From the IMG/VR virus record IMGVR_UViG_3300046792_000051, positions 1-41,564 of that record: 41,564 nucleotides of DNA; one strand, written 5' to 3'. This stretch comes from a virus. Positions 12,559 through 19,954 of the stretch are shown one piece after another; position 1 is the first letter of the stretch; each line of letters begins with the position of its first letter. Both the position numbers and the translations under genes were made by a program. Under the pieces are notes generated by a model. It saw nothing but the letters and a program-made list of their open reading frames with translations. It did not search any database and was not told the DNA's origin.

Positions 12559-14002
12559 GCTTGAAGAGTTGGCGCTGCTGTACGAAGAGATCGCCCTGCG
12601 CAAGCAGGAGCGCCGATACTTGACGCAGTACGCCACGCTCTACGATTGGCAGAAGGAGTTCGTGGCCGCGACCGCGCGCTACTCGCAGTGCTGCCTGATC
12701 GCCGCTAACCGGATCGGCAAGACCTACACCGGCACATACATGGACGCGGTGCACGCTCTGGGCGCCTACCCGGATGACTGGGCCGGCCACGCGTTCGACC
12801 ATGCGCCGCTGATCTGGTGCCTGGGCTACTCGGGCGAGAAGACGCGCGACCTGTTGCAGACCCCAATGCTCGGGCGCAAGATCGGCAACACGTTCGAGGG
12901 TGGATTGATCCCAGCCTCGCATATCAAAGACTACGAGTCGATGACCGGCACGCCTAATGCCTTGCGCTCGGTGTACGTCAAGCAGATCGGCGGTGGCGAC
13001 ATCCAGGCCGATGTGTCGCGCATACAGTTCTGGAGCTACAGCCAAGGCCAGCACGCGCTGATGGGTGACGGCGTGGACTGGTTCCATGTTGACGAAGAGC
13101 CGAGAGACGCGACGATCTATCCACAGGTGTTGGTTCGGACTGCGACCGGTGACAAGGGGCGCGGCGGGCGCGGCATCCTGACGTTCACGCCTGAGAACGG
13201 ACGCACCGAGCTGGTTCTGCAGTTCATGGAGACGCCGGGCGCTGCGCAGTTCTGCATGCAAAAGGGCTGGGATGATGCGCCTCACTTGACCGAGAAGGTT
13301 AAGGAGGACTTGCTCGCCAGCTTCCCGGCGCACCAGCGCGCCATGCGCACAAAGGGCGTGCCGATGCTGGGGCATGGCCGCATCTACGACCTAGCCGAAG
13401 AGGATGTGACGAGCTCGCCATTTGACATCCCGCCGCACTTCAAGGTGATCGACGGCATGGACTTCGGATGGGATCACCCGCAGGCGCACATTCAGCTTGT
13501 GATTGATCTCGACAACGATAAGTACTGGGTCACGCGCGCATGGAAGAAGCGCCATGTGCTGGCCGATGTGGCGTGGGGCTCGGTGAAGTCGTGGGCCGCT
13601 GGCGTGCCGACTGCATGGCCTGCCGACGGCCTGCAGACTGAGAAGGGCAGCGGCAAGCAGCAAAAGGTTTACTACTCCGAGTCGGGGTTCAAGATGCTCG
13701 GGCAGCATGCCCAGTGGCCGGACGGATCGAACGGCGTAGAGGCGGGCCTGCTTGAGATTCGCGACCTGATGATCAAGGGCAAGTTCAAGATATTCGCCGG
13801 CCTTCGTGATGTGCTTGACGAGGTGCTGCAGTACCACCGGGACGAGAATGGGAAGATCGCCAAGACGGGCGACGACGCGCTCGATGCGGTGCGCTACGCC
13901 TACATGATGAGGCGGTTTGCTGTGCCGTTCTCGGATGTGGGGGCGCCGAAGAAGACACCAGTCACCCCCATCCCGATCAAGTCACCATTTGCACGCCGCT
14001 AG
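12545..14002 (+). CDS. terL: Terminase large subunit
   Basis: Protein of 485 residues. The ATPase domain has Walker A-like AANRIGKTYTG near 53-63 and Walker B WFHVDEEP near 178. The nuclease domain contains DGMDFGWDHP near 301 and the acidic GDDALDAVRYAYM near the C-terminus. This is the P22/Sf6 family form. It packages DNA into the prohead, probably by a headful mechanism given the relatives; the mechanism is inferred. Confidence 0.95.
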   Translation: MARSELEELALLYEEIALRKQERRYLTQYATLYDWQKEFVAATARYSQCCLIAANRIGKTYTGTYMDAVHALGAYPDDWAGHAFDHAPLIWCLGYSGEKTRDLLQTPMLGRKIGNTFEGGLIPASHIKDYESMTGTPNALRSVYVKQIGGGDIQADVSRIQFWSYSQGQHALMGDGVDWFHVDEEPRDATIYPQVLVRTATGDKGRGGRGILTFTPENGRTELVLQFMETPGAAQFCMQKGWDDAPHLTEKVKEDLLASFPAHQRAMRTKGVPMLGHGRIYDLAEEDVTSSPFDIPPHFKVIDGMDFGWDHPQAHIQLVIDLDNDKYWVTRAWKKRHVLADVAWGSVKSWAAGVPTAWPADGLQTEKGSGKQQKVYYSESGFKMLGQHAQWPDGSNGVEAGLLEIRDLMIKGKFKIFAGLRDVLDEVLQYHRDENGKIAKTGDDALDAVRYAYMMRRFAVPFSDVGAPKKTPVTPIPIKSPFARR

Positions 14003-14098
14003 CGCCCTGCCTACAATTCGCGCAACCACGACGCCACGGCGTCCGCTGAGTATTTCGAGCGCCAGCAGCTCATCAAACCCACACCGGGGTGATGACTC
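14003..14098. other. Short intergenic segment before portal gene
   Basis: Non-coding 96 bases containing a small hairpin GACGC/GCGTC near 14030-14045. GGGGTGA lies just before the portal ATG. No terminator or promoter is clear. Confidence 0.4.
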
Positions 14099-16150
14099 AT
14101 GGCTCGAAAGTCAAACGAACAGATTCAGCGAGACGTTCACGCGGACGCACTCGCCAAGTTCTCGAAAATCCAGGCCGCGCTTCGCGATGAGCGCCTGCAA
14201 TGCCTGCAAGACCGCCGCTTTTACTCGATTGCCGGCGCACAGTGGGAAGGCCCGCTAGGCGAGCAGTTCGAGAACAAGGTGCGCATGGAGATGAACAAGA
14301 TTCACCTGTCGGTGATTCGCATCTTCTCCGAGTACCGAAACAACCGCATCACGGTCGATTTCCAGTCGCGCGACGGCGCAACCGATGACAAGCTGGCCGA
14401 CACCTGCGACGGCCTGTACCGAGCAGACGAAAAGAACAGCGTGGCAGAAGAGGCCTACGACAACTGCTTTGAAGAGGGCGTCGGCGGAGGCTTCGGGGCA
14501 TTTCGCCTGCGCTCGGACTACGAGGACGAAGAGGACGACGAGAACGAGGCGCAGCGGGTCTACTTCGAGCCGATTGCCGACGCCGATAGCTCGGTGTTCT
14601 TCGACCTCAATTCAAAGCGCTACGACAAGACCGACGCCGATCACTGTTTTGTGCTGACAGCGCACCCGCGCCAGTGGTACATCGACGAGTACGGCGACGA
14701 CCCGGCGAGCTGGCCTAAAGTCATTCACCAGCGTTACTTCGACTGGTACACGCCCGATGTGGTCTATCTGGCCGAGTATTACCAAGTCGAACAGGTGCCC
14801 GAGAAGATCAACATCTACCGGGGGCTGGACGAAACTGATATGCGTGTCCCGCAGTCTGAGTTGGACTCAGACCCAGAGAAAGAGCGCGAGTTGGCCGCCA
14901 CGGGCTTCCGGCTGGTCAACGTCAAGAACGTCAAGCGCAGGCGCATCCACAAGTACCTGATGAGCGGCTCGAAGATCGTCGAGGATTGCGGGCTGATCGC
15001 TGGCCGAAACATCCCGATCATTCCGTTCTACGCCAAGCGCTGGTTCGTCGACAACATCGAGCGCTGCATGGGCCATGTGCGGCTCGCCAAGGATGCGCAG
15101 CGCCTGTTCAATTCGCTCATGTCGTGGCTGGCAACGATGGCCGCGCGCTTCGACATGGAGAAGCCCATCCTCGCGCCCGAGCAGATTCAGGGCTACGCGC
15201 AGATGTGGGCCGACGACAACATCGAGCAGTACCCCTATCTGCTGCTGAACCCGCTCACCGACCCGACGACCGGGCAGATCGTGGCGACCGGGCCGACTGC
15301 TTACACCAAGGCGCCAAACGTGCCGCCAGCGATGGCCGCGCTCATGCAGCTGGCTGGCGATGCACTCTCAGAGCTGACCGGCAGCCAGGCGCAGGGCGAG
15401 CAGATCCAGCCCAACATCAGCGGAAAGGTAGTCGAGCTGATCCAGCAGCGGCTTGACATGCAGGTCTTCATCTACATGGACAACATGAAGAAGACCGTGC
15501 GCCGTGGCGGCGAGGTGTGGCTCTCGATGATGAAGGACATCGCCATCGAGAAAGAACGCCGCATGAAAGTGGTTGAGTCAGATTACAAGACGGTCAGCAG
15601 CACGGTGCTCAATCGCCCGATTGTTGGGGAGGACGGCGAAGAGCTGCTGGAGAACGACATCAGCAAGGCCACGTTTGAAGTGGATGTCGACGTGGGGCCA
15701 TCGAGCAGCAGCCGGCGCGCGTCTACCGTGCGCTCACTGACTGCGCTGGCGTCCGTCACGCAAGACCCCGAGACGCAGCAAATCTTGACCTACGCCACGA
15801 TCCAGAACATGGAAGGCGAGGGCCTGCAAGACCTGCGCGCCTGGGCTCGAAACAAAGCGATCCGCATGGGCGCCGTGAAGCCGACTGATGAGGAAGCACA
15901 GGATATGCAAGCCGAGCAGCAGAACACGCCGCCCGATGCACAGACGCAGTACCTGCAAGCCGCCGCGCAGCAGGCCGAAGCCGACGCCATCAAGAAGCGC
16001 GCCGAGACGGTCGAGACGATGGCAAGCGCAGACCTCAAGCGGGCGCAGACCGTCAAGACCGTGGCCGATGCGCATGGGCAGCACACCGACACGCAGATCA
16101 ACGCATCAGAGGCCATCCGCCGCGCTGCATTGCCGCCAGGGTCTGTTTAA
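14099..16150 (+). CDS. P22-type portal protein
   Basis: Protein of 683 residues, near the 725 of P22 gp1. The N-terminal region with RRFYSIAGAQWEG, then EMNKIHLSVIRIFSEYRNNR and ITVDFQSRDGATDD, is typical of the P22 portal family. An acidic insert (YEDEEDDENEAQ) follows. The C-terminal 120 residues are a long Ala/Gln-rich helix that would form the barrel. Dodecameric portals form the DNA channel and dock the tail. Followed by a strong hairpin. Confidence 0.93.
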   Translation: MARKSNEQIQRDVHADALAKFSKIQAALRDERLQCLQDRRFYSIAGAQWEGPLGEQFENKVRMEMNKIHLSVIRIFSEYRNNRITVDFQSRDGATDDKLADTCDGLYRADEKNSVAEEAYDNCFEEGVGGGFGAFRLRSDYEDEEDDENEAQRVYFEPIADADSSVFFDLNSKRYDKTDADHCFVLTAHPRQWYIDEYGDDPASWPKVIHQRYFDWYTPDVVYLAEYYQVEQVPEKINIYRGLDETDMRVPQSELDSDPEKERELAATGFRLVNVKNVKRRRIHKYLMSGSKIVEDCGLIAGRNIPIIPFYAKRWFVDNIERCMGHVRLAKDAQRLFNSLMSWLATMAARFDMEKPILAPEQIQGYAQMWADDNIEQYPYLLLNPLTDPTTGQIVATGPTAYTKAPNVPPAMAALMQLAGDALSELTGSQAQGEQIQPNISGKVVELIQQRLDMQVFIYMDNMKKTVRRGGEVWLSMMKDIAIEKERRMKVVESDYKTVSSTVLNRPIVGEDGEELLENDISKATFEVDVDVGPSSSSRRASTVRSLTALASVTQDPETQQILTYATIQNMEGEGLQDLRAWARNKAIRMGAVKPTDEEAQDMQAEQQNTPPDAQTQYLQAAAQQAEADAIKKRAETVETMASADLKRAQTVKTVADAHGQHTDTQINASEAIRRAALPPGSV

Positions 16151-16152
16151 CG

Positions 16153-16173
16153 TATGTGCGTGCCGCGCACATA
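16153..16173 (+). other. Perfect 8-bp hairpin after portal stop
   Basis: TATGTGCG-N5-CGCACATA starts two bases after the portal TAA. It lacks a T-tract, so it is not a classic terminator. It may stabilise the upstream mRNA end or attenuate transcription. A weak promoter-like pair (TTGCTT, TAATCT) follows near 16190-16220. Confidence 0.5.
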
Positions 16174-16248
16174 TGAACGGGCGAAACTATTGCTTGCTTG
16201 TGTGCTCAGTGCAAATAATCTGCGCCATCGAATCAAAGTGATTACTGC

Positions 16249-17169
16249 ATGGCAGACATTGAAGACATCGACGACGACGCATCGAATCAAGCCGACGGCC
16301 TGAGCGAGCAATCGCAGGCCGCAGCCGGTGAAGGTGCCGACGACTCAGGGCGAGATGCTCAGGGCGACGGCACACAGACCGAGGGCTCAGATGGTCAAGG
16401 CGATGGCGGCGAAGACGGCGGTGTAGTCATCACGATTGGCGAAGAGCAGCCGCCGCAGGACGACCAGCAACGTGCGCCCGAGTGGGTGCGCGATCTGCGC
16501 AAGAGCAACCGCGAGAAGGATCGCCGGATTCGCGAGCTTGAGCAGCAGGTGGCGCAGGTTCGCCCGGTAGATGCGGCTGTTGTTCTCGGGCCGAAGCCGA
16601 CCCTGGCAAACCCCACCGGCAACGAGGCCGATGCATACGACGAAGAGAAGTTTGCAGAGGCATTGCAGGCGTGGCACGAGCGAGACGCCAAGATCAAGTC
16701 CGCAGCTGCTGCCCGCCAAGAAGAAGAGCGCCGCGCACAGGACGCATGGAGCCAGCGCATGCAGGAGTACAGCAAGCGCAAGACTGAGCTGGCAGTGCCT
16801 GACTTCGAGGATGCTGAAGATGTTTTTGAGGGAACCCTGAGCCAAGTGCAGCGCGGCATCATTTTGAATGGCGCCGACAAGCCCGAGGTAGTGGTGTATG
16901 CGCTGGGAAAGGCGCCGGCCAAGCTGAAAGAGCTGGCGAAGATTTCAGACCCGGTGAAGTTTTGCTTTGCCGTGGCGAAGCTGGAGACGCAATTGAAGGT
17001 GACGCCTCGCAAGGTGGCGCCTGCACCCGAGAAGAGAGTGCAGGGACAGGCCCCGGTGACGGGTTCCATCGAATCACAGCTCGCAGCCCTTGAGGCTGAA
17101 GCGCTGAAGACGGGCGACCGCTCCAAGGTCGCAGCGTTTCGGCGCGAGCAACGGCGCGCACAGGCCTAA
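16249..17169 (+). CDS. Scaffolding protein
   Basis: Protein of 306 residues. The first 85 are highly acidic and Gly/Asp/Gln-rich (MADIEDIDDDASNQADGLSE start). A helical charged middle with coiled-coil character follows (RKSNREKDRRIRELEQQVAQ) and the C-terminus is basic. Position between portal and coat and this composition match P22 gp8. It directs procapsid assembly and then exits. Confidence 0.85.
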   Translation: MADIEDIDDDASNQADGLSEQSQAAAGEGADDSGRDAQGDGTQTEGSDGQGDGGEDGGVVITIGEEQPPQDDQQRAPEWVRDLRKSNREKDRRIRELEQQVAQVRPVDAAVVLGPKPTLANPTGNEADAYDEEKFAEALQAWHERDAKIKSAAAARQEEERRAQDAWSQRMQEYSKRKTELAVPDFEDAEDVFEGTLSQVQRGIILNGADKPEVVVYALGKAPAKLKELAKISDPVKFCFAVAKLETQLKVTPRKVAPAPEKRVQGQAPVTGSIESQLAALEAEALKTGDRSKVAAFRREQRRAQA

Positions 17170-17244
17170 CCACTGTGCAACCTGACTGCGCGAGGTCATA
17201 GCGCAGCGGCATCGCCCACCGTCAACGGGCAGTAGTGAGGCATC

Positions 17245-17306
17245 CATCCGGCCCTGAGCGGATGAGTTCAAGCAGCGCGGCGCAAGCCGCACACAGCAAC
17301 TCATCC
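17245..17306 (+). ncRNA. Structured leader upstream of the coat gene
   Basis: A 9-bp stem GGATGAGTT/AACTCATCC (17260-17268, 17298-17306) encloses an inner hairpin GCGGC-GCAA-GCCGC (17277-17290) with a GNRA-type loop. The 5' arm can alternatively pair with CATCCG (17245-17250) via CGGATG (17259-17264), so two exclusive folds exist. The coat ribosome site AGGAG follows within 7 bases. Probably cis-acting mRNA structure for expression or stability. Confidence 0.55.
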
Positions 17307-17320
17307 ATTTAGGAGCCAGC

Positions 17321-18592
17321 ATGGCTAATAGCTTTTCCAAGCAGGAGACCGTCGCATTCGATCAGGTCTTCGAGAAGTTCGAGGACGGCCTTGTCGTCTC
17401 GAAACTGTTCAACACCTACAACATTAACGACACCCTGGCCGAGCGCTCGGGCAATACCGTGTGGCGCCCCATGCCCTATGTGGCGCAGTCGTTCACTGGC
17501 GTCGATCAATCGTCCAACTTTGCCCGCAACTACACGCAGTTGAGCGTGCCGACCACGCTTGGCTACAGCCACTCTGTCCCGCTGACTCTATCGTCCACTG
17601 AACTGCGCGACATGCTGCAGCAACAGCGCCTGGGCGATGCAGCCATGCAGCGCCTGGCATCCGACATCAACGTCGATTGCTCGAACCTTGCGGCCCTGAC
17701 CGGCACCGTGGTTGTGAAGCGCACGACTGCAGCTGCGGGCTTTGACGACGTGGCGGCCATTGACAACGCGTTCAACCGCGTCGGCGTTCCGATGTACGAC
17801 CGCAAGGCTGTGTACGCATCGGCGCACTACAACGCGATGGCAAGCAATCTGGCTGGTCGAGGCACGATGCAAGGCAAGCCGGTTACCGCGTTCGAGCGCG
17901 CACTGGTTGGTCAAGTCGCCAACTTCGACACCTACAAGTTGGATTACGCCTATCGCCTGACCGCTGCGGCTGGTGTGACTGTGACCGTCAACGGCGCGAA
18001 CCAGTACTACACCCCGAAGGCCACCAGCACGGCGGGCACTGGCGAAGTGTCGAACGTGGACAACCGCTATCAGAACCTGACGATTGCCGTCACGTCTGGC
18101 ACGGTGAAGGTGGGCGACGGCTTCACCTTCGCGGGCGTCAACGAGGTGCACCACATCACGAAGACCGACACCGGCAACCTGAAGACCTTCCGCATTACCG
18201 CGATTGTCTCGGGCGGCGGCGGCTCTGGCGTGGTCACGATCTCGCCTCCGATCATCTCGGGCGGCGGCGGCACTGACCCCGAGCTGCAATACAAGAACGT
18301 GAGCGCCACGCCGGCTAACGGTGCAGCCATCACCTGGCTGAACACGGTATCGACCGAAGTGAACCCGTTCTGGCAGGGCGACGCGTTTGAAATCGTGCCT
18401 GGTCGCTATATGCCGCAAGAAGACGCCGGTCTGGCAATCATGTCTTCGACCACTGACCAGGGCATCACCGTGACGATGACCCGTCAAGGCGCCATCAACG
18501 ACTTGAGCACGAAGTACCGCTGGGACGTGTTCTTCGGCTTGGTGAACAAGCAGCCGCAGATGTCGGGCATCGAGCTGTTCTCACAGACCTGA
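17321..18592 (+). CDS. P22-type major coat protein
   Basis: Protein of 423 residues (P22 gp5 has 430), with AGGAG before the ATG. The start (MANSFSKQETVAFDQVFEKF), ERSGNTVWRPMPYVAQ, and the C-terminal SSTTDQGITVTMTRQGAIND followed by YRWDVFFGL match the P22 coat family (HK97 fold). The Gly-rich, beta-rich segment about 220-320 corresponds to the inserted I-domain region. Forms the T=7-type shell in relatives. Confidence 0.95.
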   Translation: MANSFSKQETVAFDQVFEKFEDGLVVSKLFNTYNINDTLAERSGNTVWRPMPYVAQSFTGVDQSSNFARNYTQLSVPTTLGYSHSVPLTLSSTELRDMLQQQRLGDAAMQRLASDINVDCSNLAALTGTVVVKRTTAAAGFDDVAAIDNAFNRVGVPMYDRKAVYASAHYNAMASNLAGRGTMQGKPVTAFERALVGQVANFDTYKLDYAYRLTAAAGVTVTVNGANQYYTPKATSTAGTGEVSNVDNRYQNLTIAVTSGTVKVGDGFTFAGVNEVHHITKTDTGNLKTFRITAIVSGGGGSGVVTISPPIISGGGGTDPELQYKNVSATPANGAAITWLNTVSTEVNPFWQGDAFEIVPGRYMPQEDAGLAIMSSTTDQGITVTMTRQGAINDLSTKYRWDVFFGLVNKQPQMSGIELFSQT

Positions 18593-18610
18593 TCGCCGAT
18601 TGAGTCAACC

Positions 18611-18630
18611 GGGCCGCCTGAGTGCGGCCC
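18611..18630 (+). terminator. Weak terminator or attenuator after coat gene
   Basis: Strong stem GGGCCGC/GCGGCCC (18611-18617, 18624-18630) followed by only a short T-containing stretch (ATCTTCT). It could reduce read-through after the highly expressed coat gene, or stabilise the coat mRNA. Confidence 0.5.
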
Positions 18631-18654
18631 ATCTTCTACACACAAGGATTTCGC

Positions 18655-18987
18655 ATGGATCAGTTCCCGCAAATGCTCTATGTGCACCCGGGCCGAGAAG
18701 CGCTGCACGGCAGCACGTTCGACACGCTTGTCGTCAACAGCGCCGAGGATTTGGAAGCCGCCAAGGCCGAAGGCTGGAGCATCGGCACCGACGAGGCCAA
18801 AGCCGCATTTGCTGCCAAGCAAGAGGCCGCCAAGGTCGCCGCACAGCCTGCGCCAGCGATCAATGATGCCGCCCCCGCAACCCGCGAAGAGCTGGAGCAG
18901 AAAGCGGCTGAGCTGGGCATCAAGTTCGACGGGCGCACCGGCGACAAGAAACTGGCCGACCTGATCGCGGCCACGCTCGGAACCTGA
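18655..18987 (+). CDS. Small head-region protein with HeH/LEM-like C-terminus
   Basis: Protein of 110 residues from ATG 18655 with AAGGA upstream. The N-terminal half resembles small phage head proteins (MLYVHPGREALHGSTFDTLV). An Ala-rich linker leads to a C-terminal helix-extended loop-helix motif (ATREELEQKAAELGIKFDGR, then KLADLIAATL). Such domains occur in small phage head-associated proteins. The exact role is unknown. Confidence 0.65.
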   Translation: MDQFPQMLYVHPGREALHGSTFDTLVVNSAEDLEAAKAEGWSIGTDEAKAAFAAKQEAAKVAAQPAPAINDAAPATREELEQKAAELGIKFDGRTGDKKLADLIAATLGT

Positions 18988-18999
18988 TCGGCGCATGCC

Positions 19000-19488
19000 A
19001 TGAGCTGGACAAAGGGCGAAATCGTTGCGGACGCGTACAACGAGCTGGCTATAGCCGGCTGGGTGTATGACCTCGACGAAGGCGAGCTGCAGTGGGCAGG
19101 CCAGCGCCTTGATGCGCTCATGGCTCAGTGGGACATGCAGGGCATTCGGCTCGGCTATGCGCTCTCGTCGTCGCCCTCTGTGCTTGATCTCGACACCGAC
19201 TCAGGCATCCCGCTCGGCGCCGTGCGCGCGGCGGTGCTGAACCTCGCCAAGAGCATCGCAGCCGGCAAGGGCAAGCAACTGCCAGCGCAGACGCTGATCG
19301 AGGCAAAGAACGGGCTTGATTTGCTCAAGGGCCGCGCCGCATTCCCGCCGTCGCAGCAGCTGCCCAACACGCTACAGCGCGGCCAAGGCGCCAAGCCCTG
19401 GCGCACCGTCAATCGGCCCTACATGCCGACGCCTGATACCACCTCACCGCAGGTTGGCACAGACGGCGGACTCGAATTCAAGGGATAG
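19000..19488 (+). CDS. P22 gp4-like head-tail adaptor
   Basis: Protein of 162 residues. It begins MSWTKGEIVADAYNELAIAG and continues LQWAGQRLDALMAQWDMQGI, which fits the P22 gp4 tail accessory family (166 residues). It contacts the portal bottom and helps retain packaged DNA. In P22, gp4 also shows cell-wall-degrading activity; whether this one does is unknown. Confidence 0.85.
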   Translation: MSWTKGEIVADAYNELAIAGWVYDLDEGELQWAGQRLDALMAQWDMQGIRLGYALSSSPSVLDLDTDSGIPLGAVRAAVLNLAKSIAAGKGKQLPAQTLIEAKNGLDLLKGRAAFPPSQQLPNTLQRGQGAKPWRTVNRPYMPTPDTTSPQVGTDGGLEFKG

Positions 19489-19493
19489 CCGCA

Positions 19494-19946
19494 ATGGGCA
19501 TTCAAAACCTTACTCAGAGCGACATCAGCGCATCGGCGCAGGTGCCGTTCTATGACGTGGCGAACGGTGCAGACCGGCGCACATCGGTTACGCAGTTCGC
19601 CGAAGTGCTGCAGGGCCTGCTGAGCGTCAGTGAACTGCAGTCGCAGTACTACGCCCCGAGCGCAACCGGTTGGAGCGTCACAGTCGCGCCGTCCACGGTG
19701 GGCGAGAGCGTCTACCTGTTGATTACGCCGGTCGCTGGCTATGCGGCAGGGACTATCACGCTGCCCGCCTCGTCATCCCTGGCGCACGGTCAAGAGATTG
19801 TGGTCGCGTGCACCCAGTCAGTCACCACGCTGACGGTTTCAGGCAACGGCGCCACGGTCAACGGCGCCCCTTCAACGCTGGCCGCAAATGGCTATTTCCG
19901 GCTGCGCTATGACGGCGTGCTGGGCACTTGGAATCGGATCGGCTGA
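19494..19946 (+). CDS. Structural protein, beta-rich, fibre or decoration type
   Basis: Protein of 150 residues. The first 55 (MGIQNLTQSDISASAQVPFY, then DVANGADRRTSVTQFAEVLQ) resemble N-terminal particle-attachment segments of phage tail proteins. The rest is Thr/Ser/Gly-rich beta (TITLPASSSLAHGQEIVVAC, ending YDGVLGTWNRIG), typical of small fibre or decoration domains. It directly precedes the large spike. Confidence 0.6.
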   Translation: MGIQNLTQSDISASAQVPFYDVANGADRRTSVTQFAEVLQGLLSVSELQSQYYAPSATGWSVTVAPSTVGESVYLLITPVAGYAAGTITLPASSSLAHGQEIVVACTQSVTTLTVSGNGATVNGAPSTLAANGYFRLRYDGVLGTWNRIG

Positions 19947-19954
19947 GGTACCCC

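Noticed and set aside
17588-18487. Long minus-strand frame of 299 codons
   Set aside because: Antisense to the P22-type coat gene and Arg/His/Val-rich, typical of a shadow frame.
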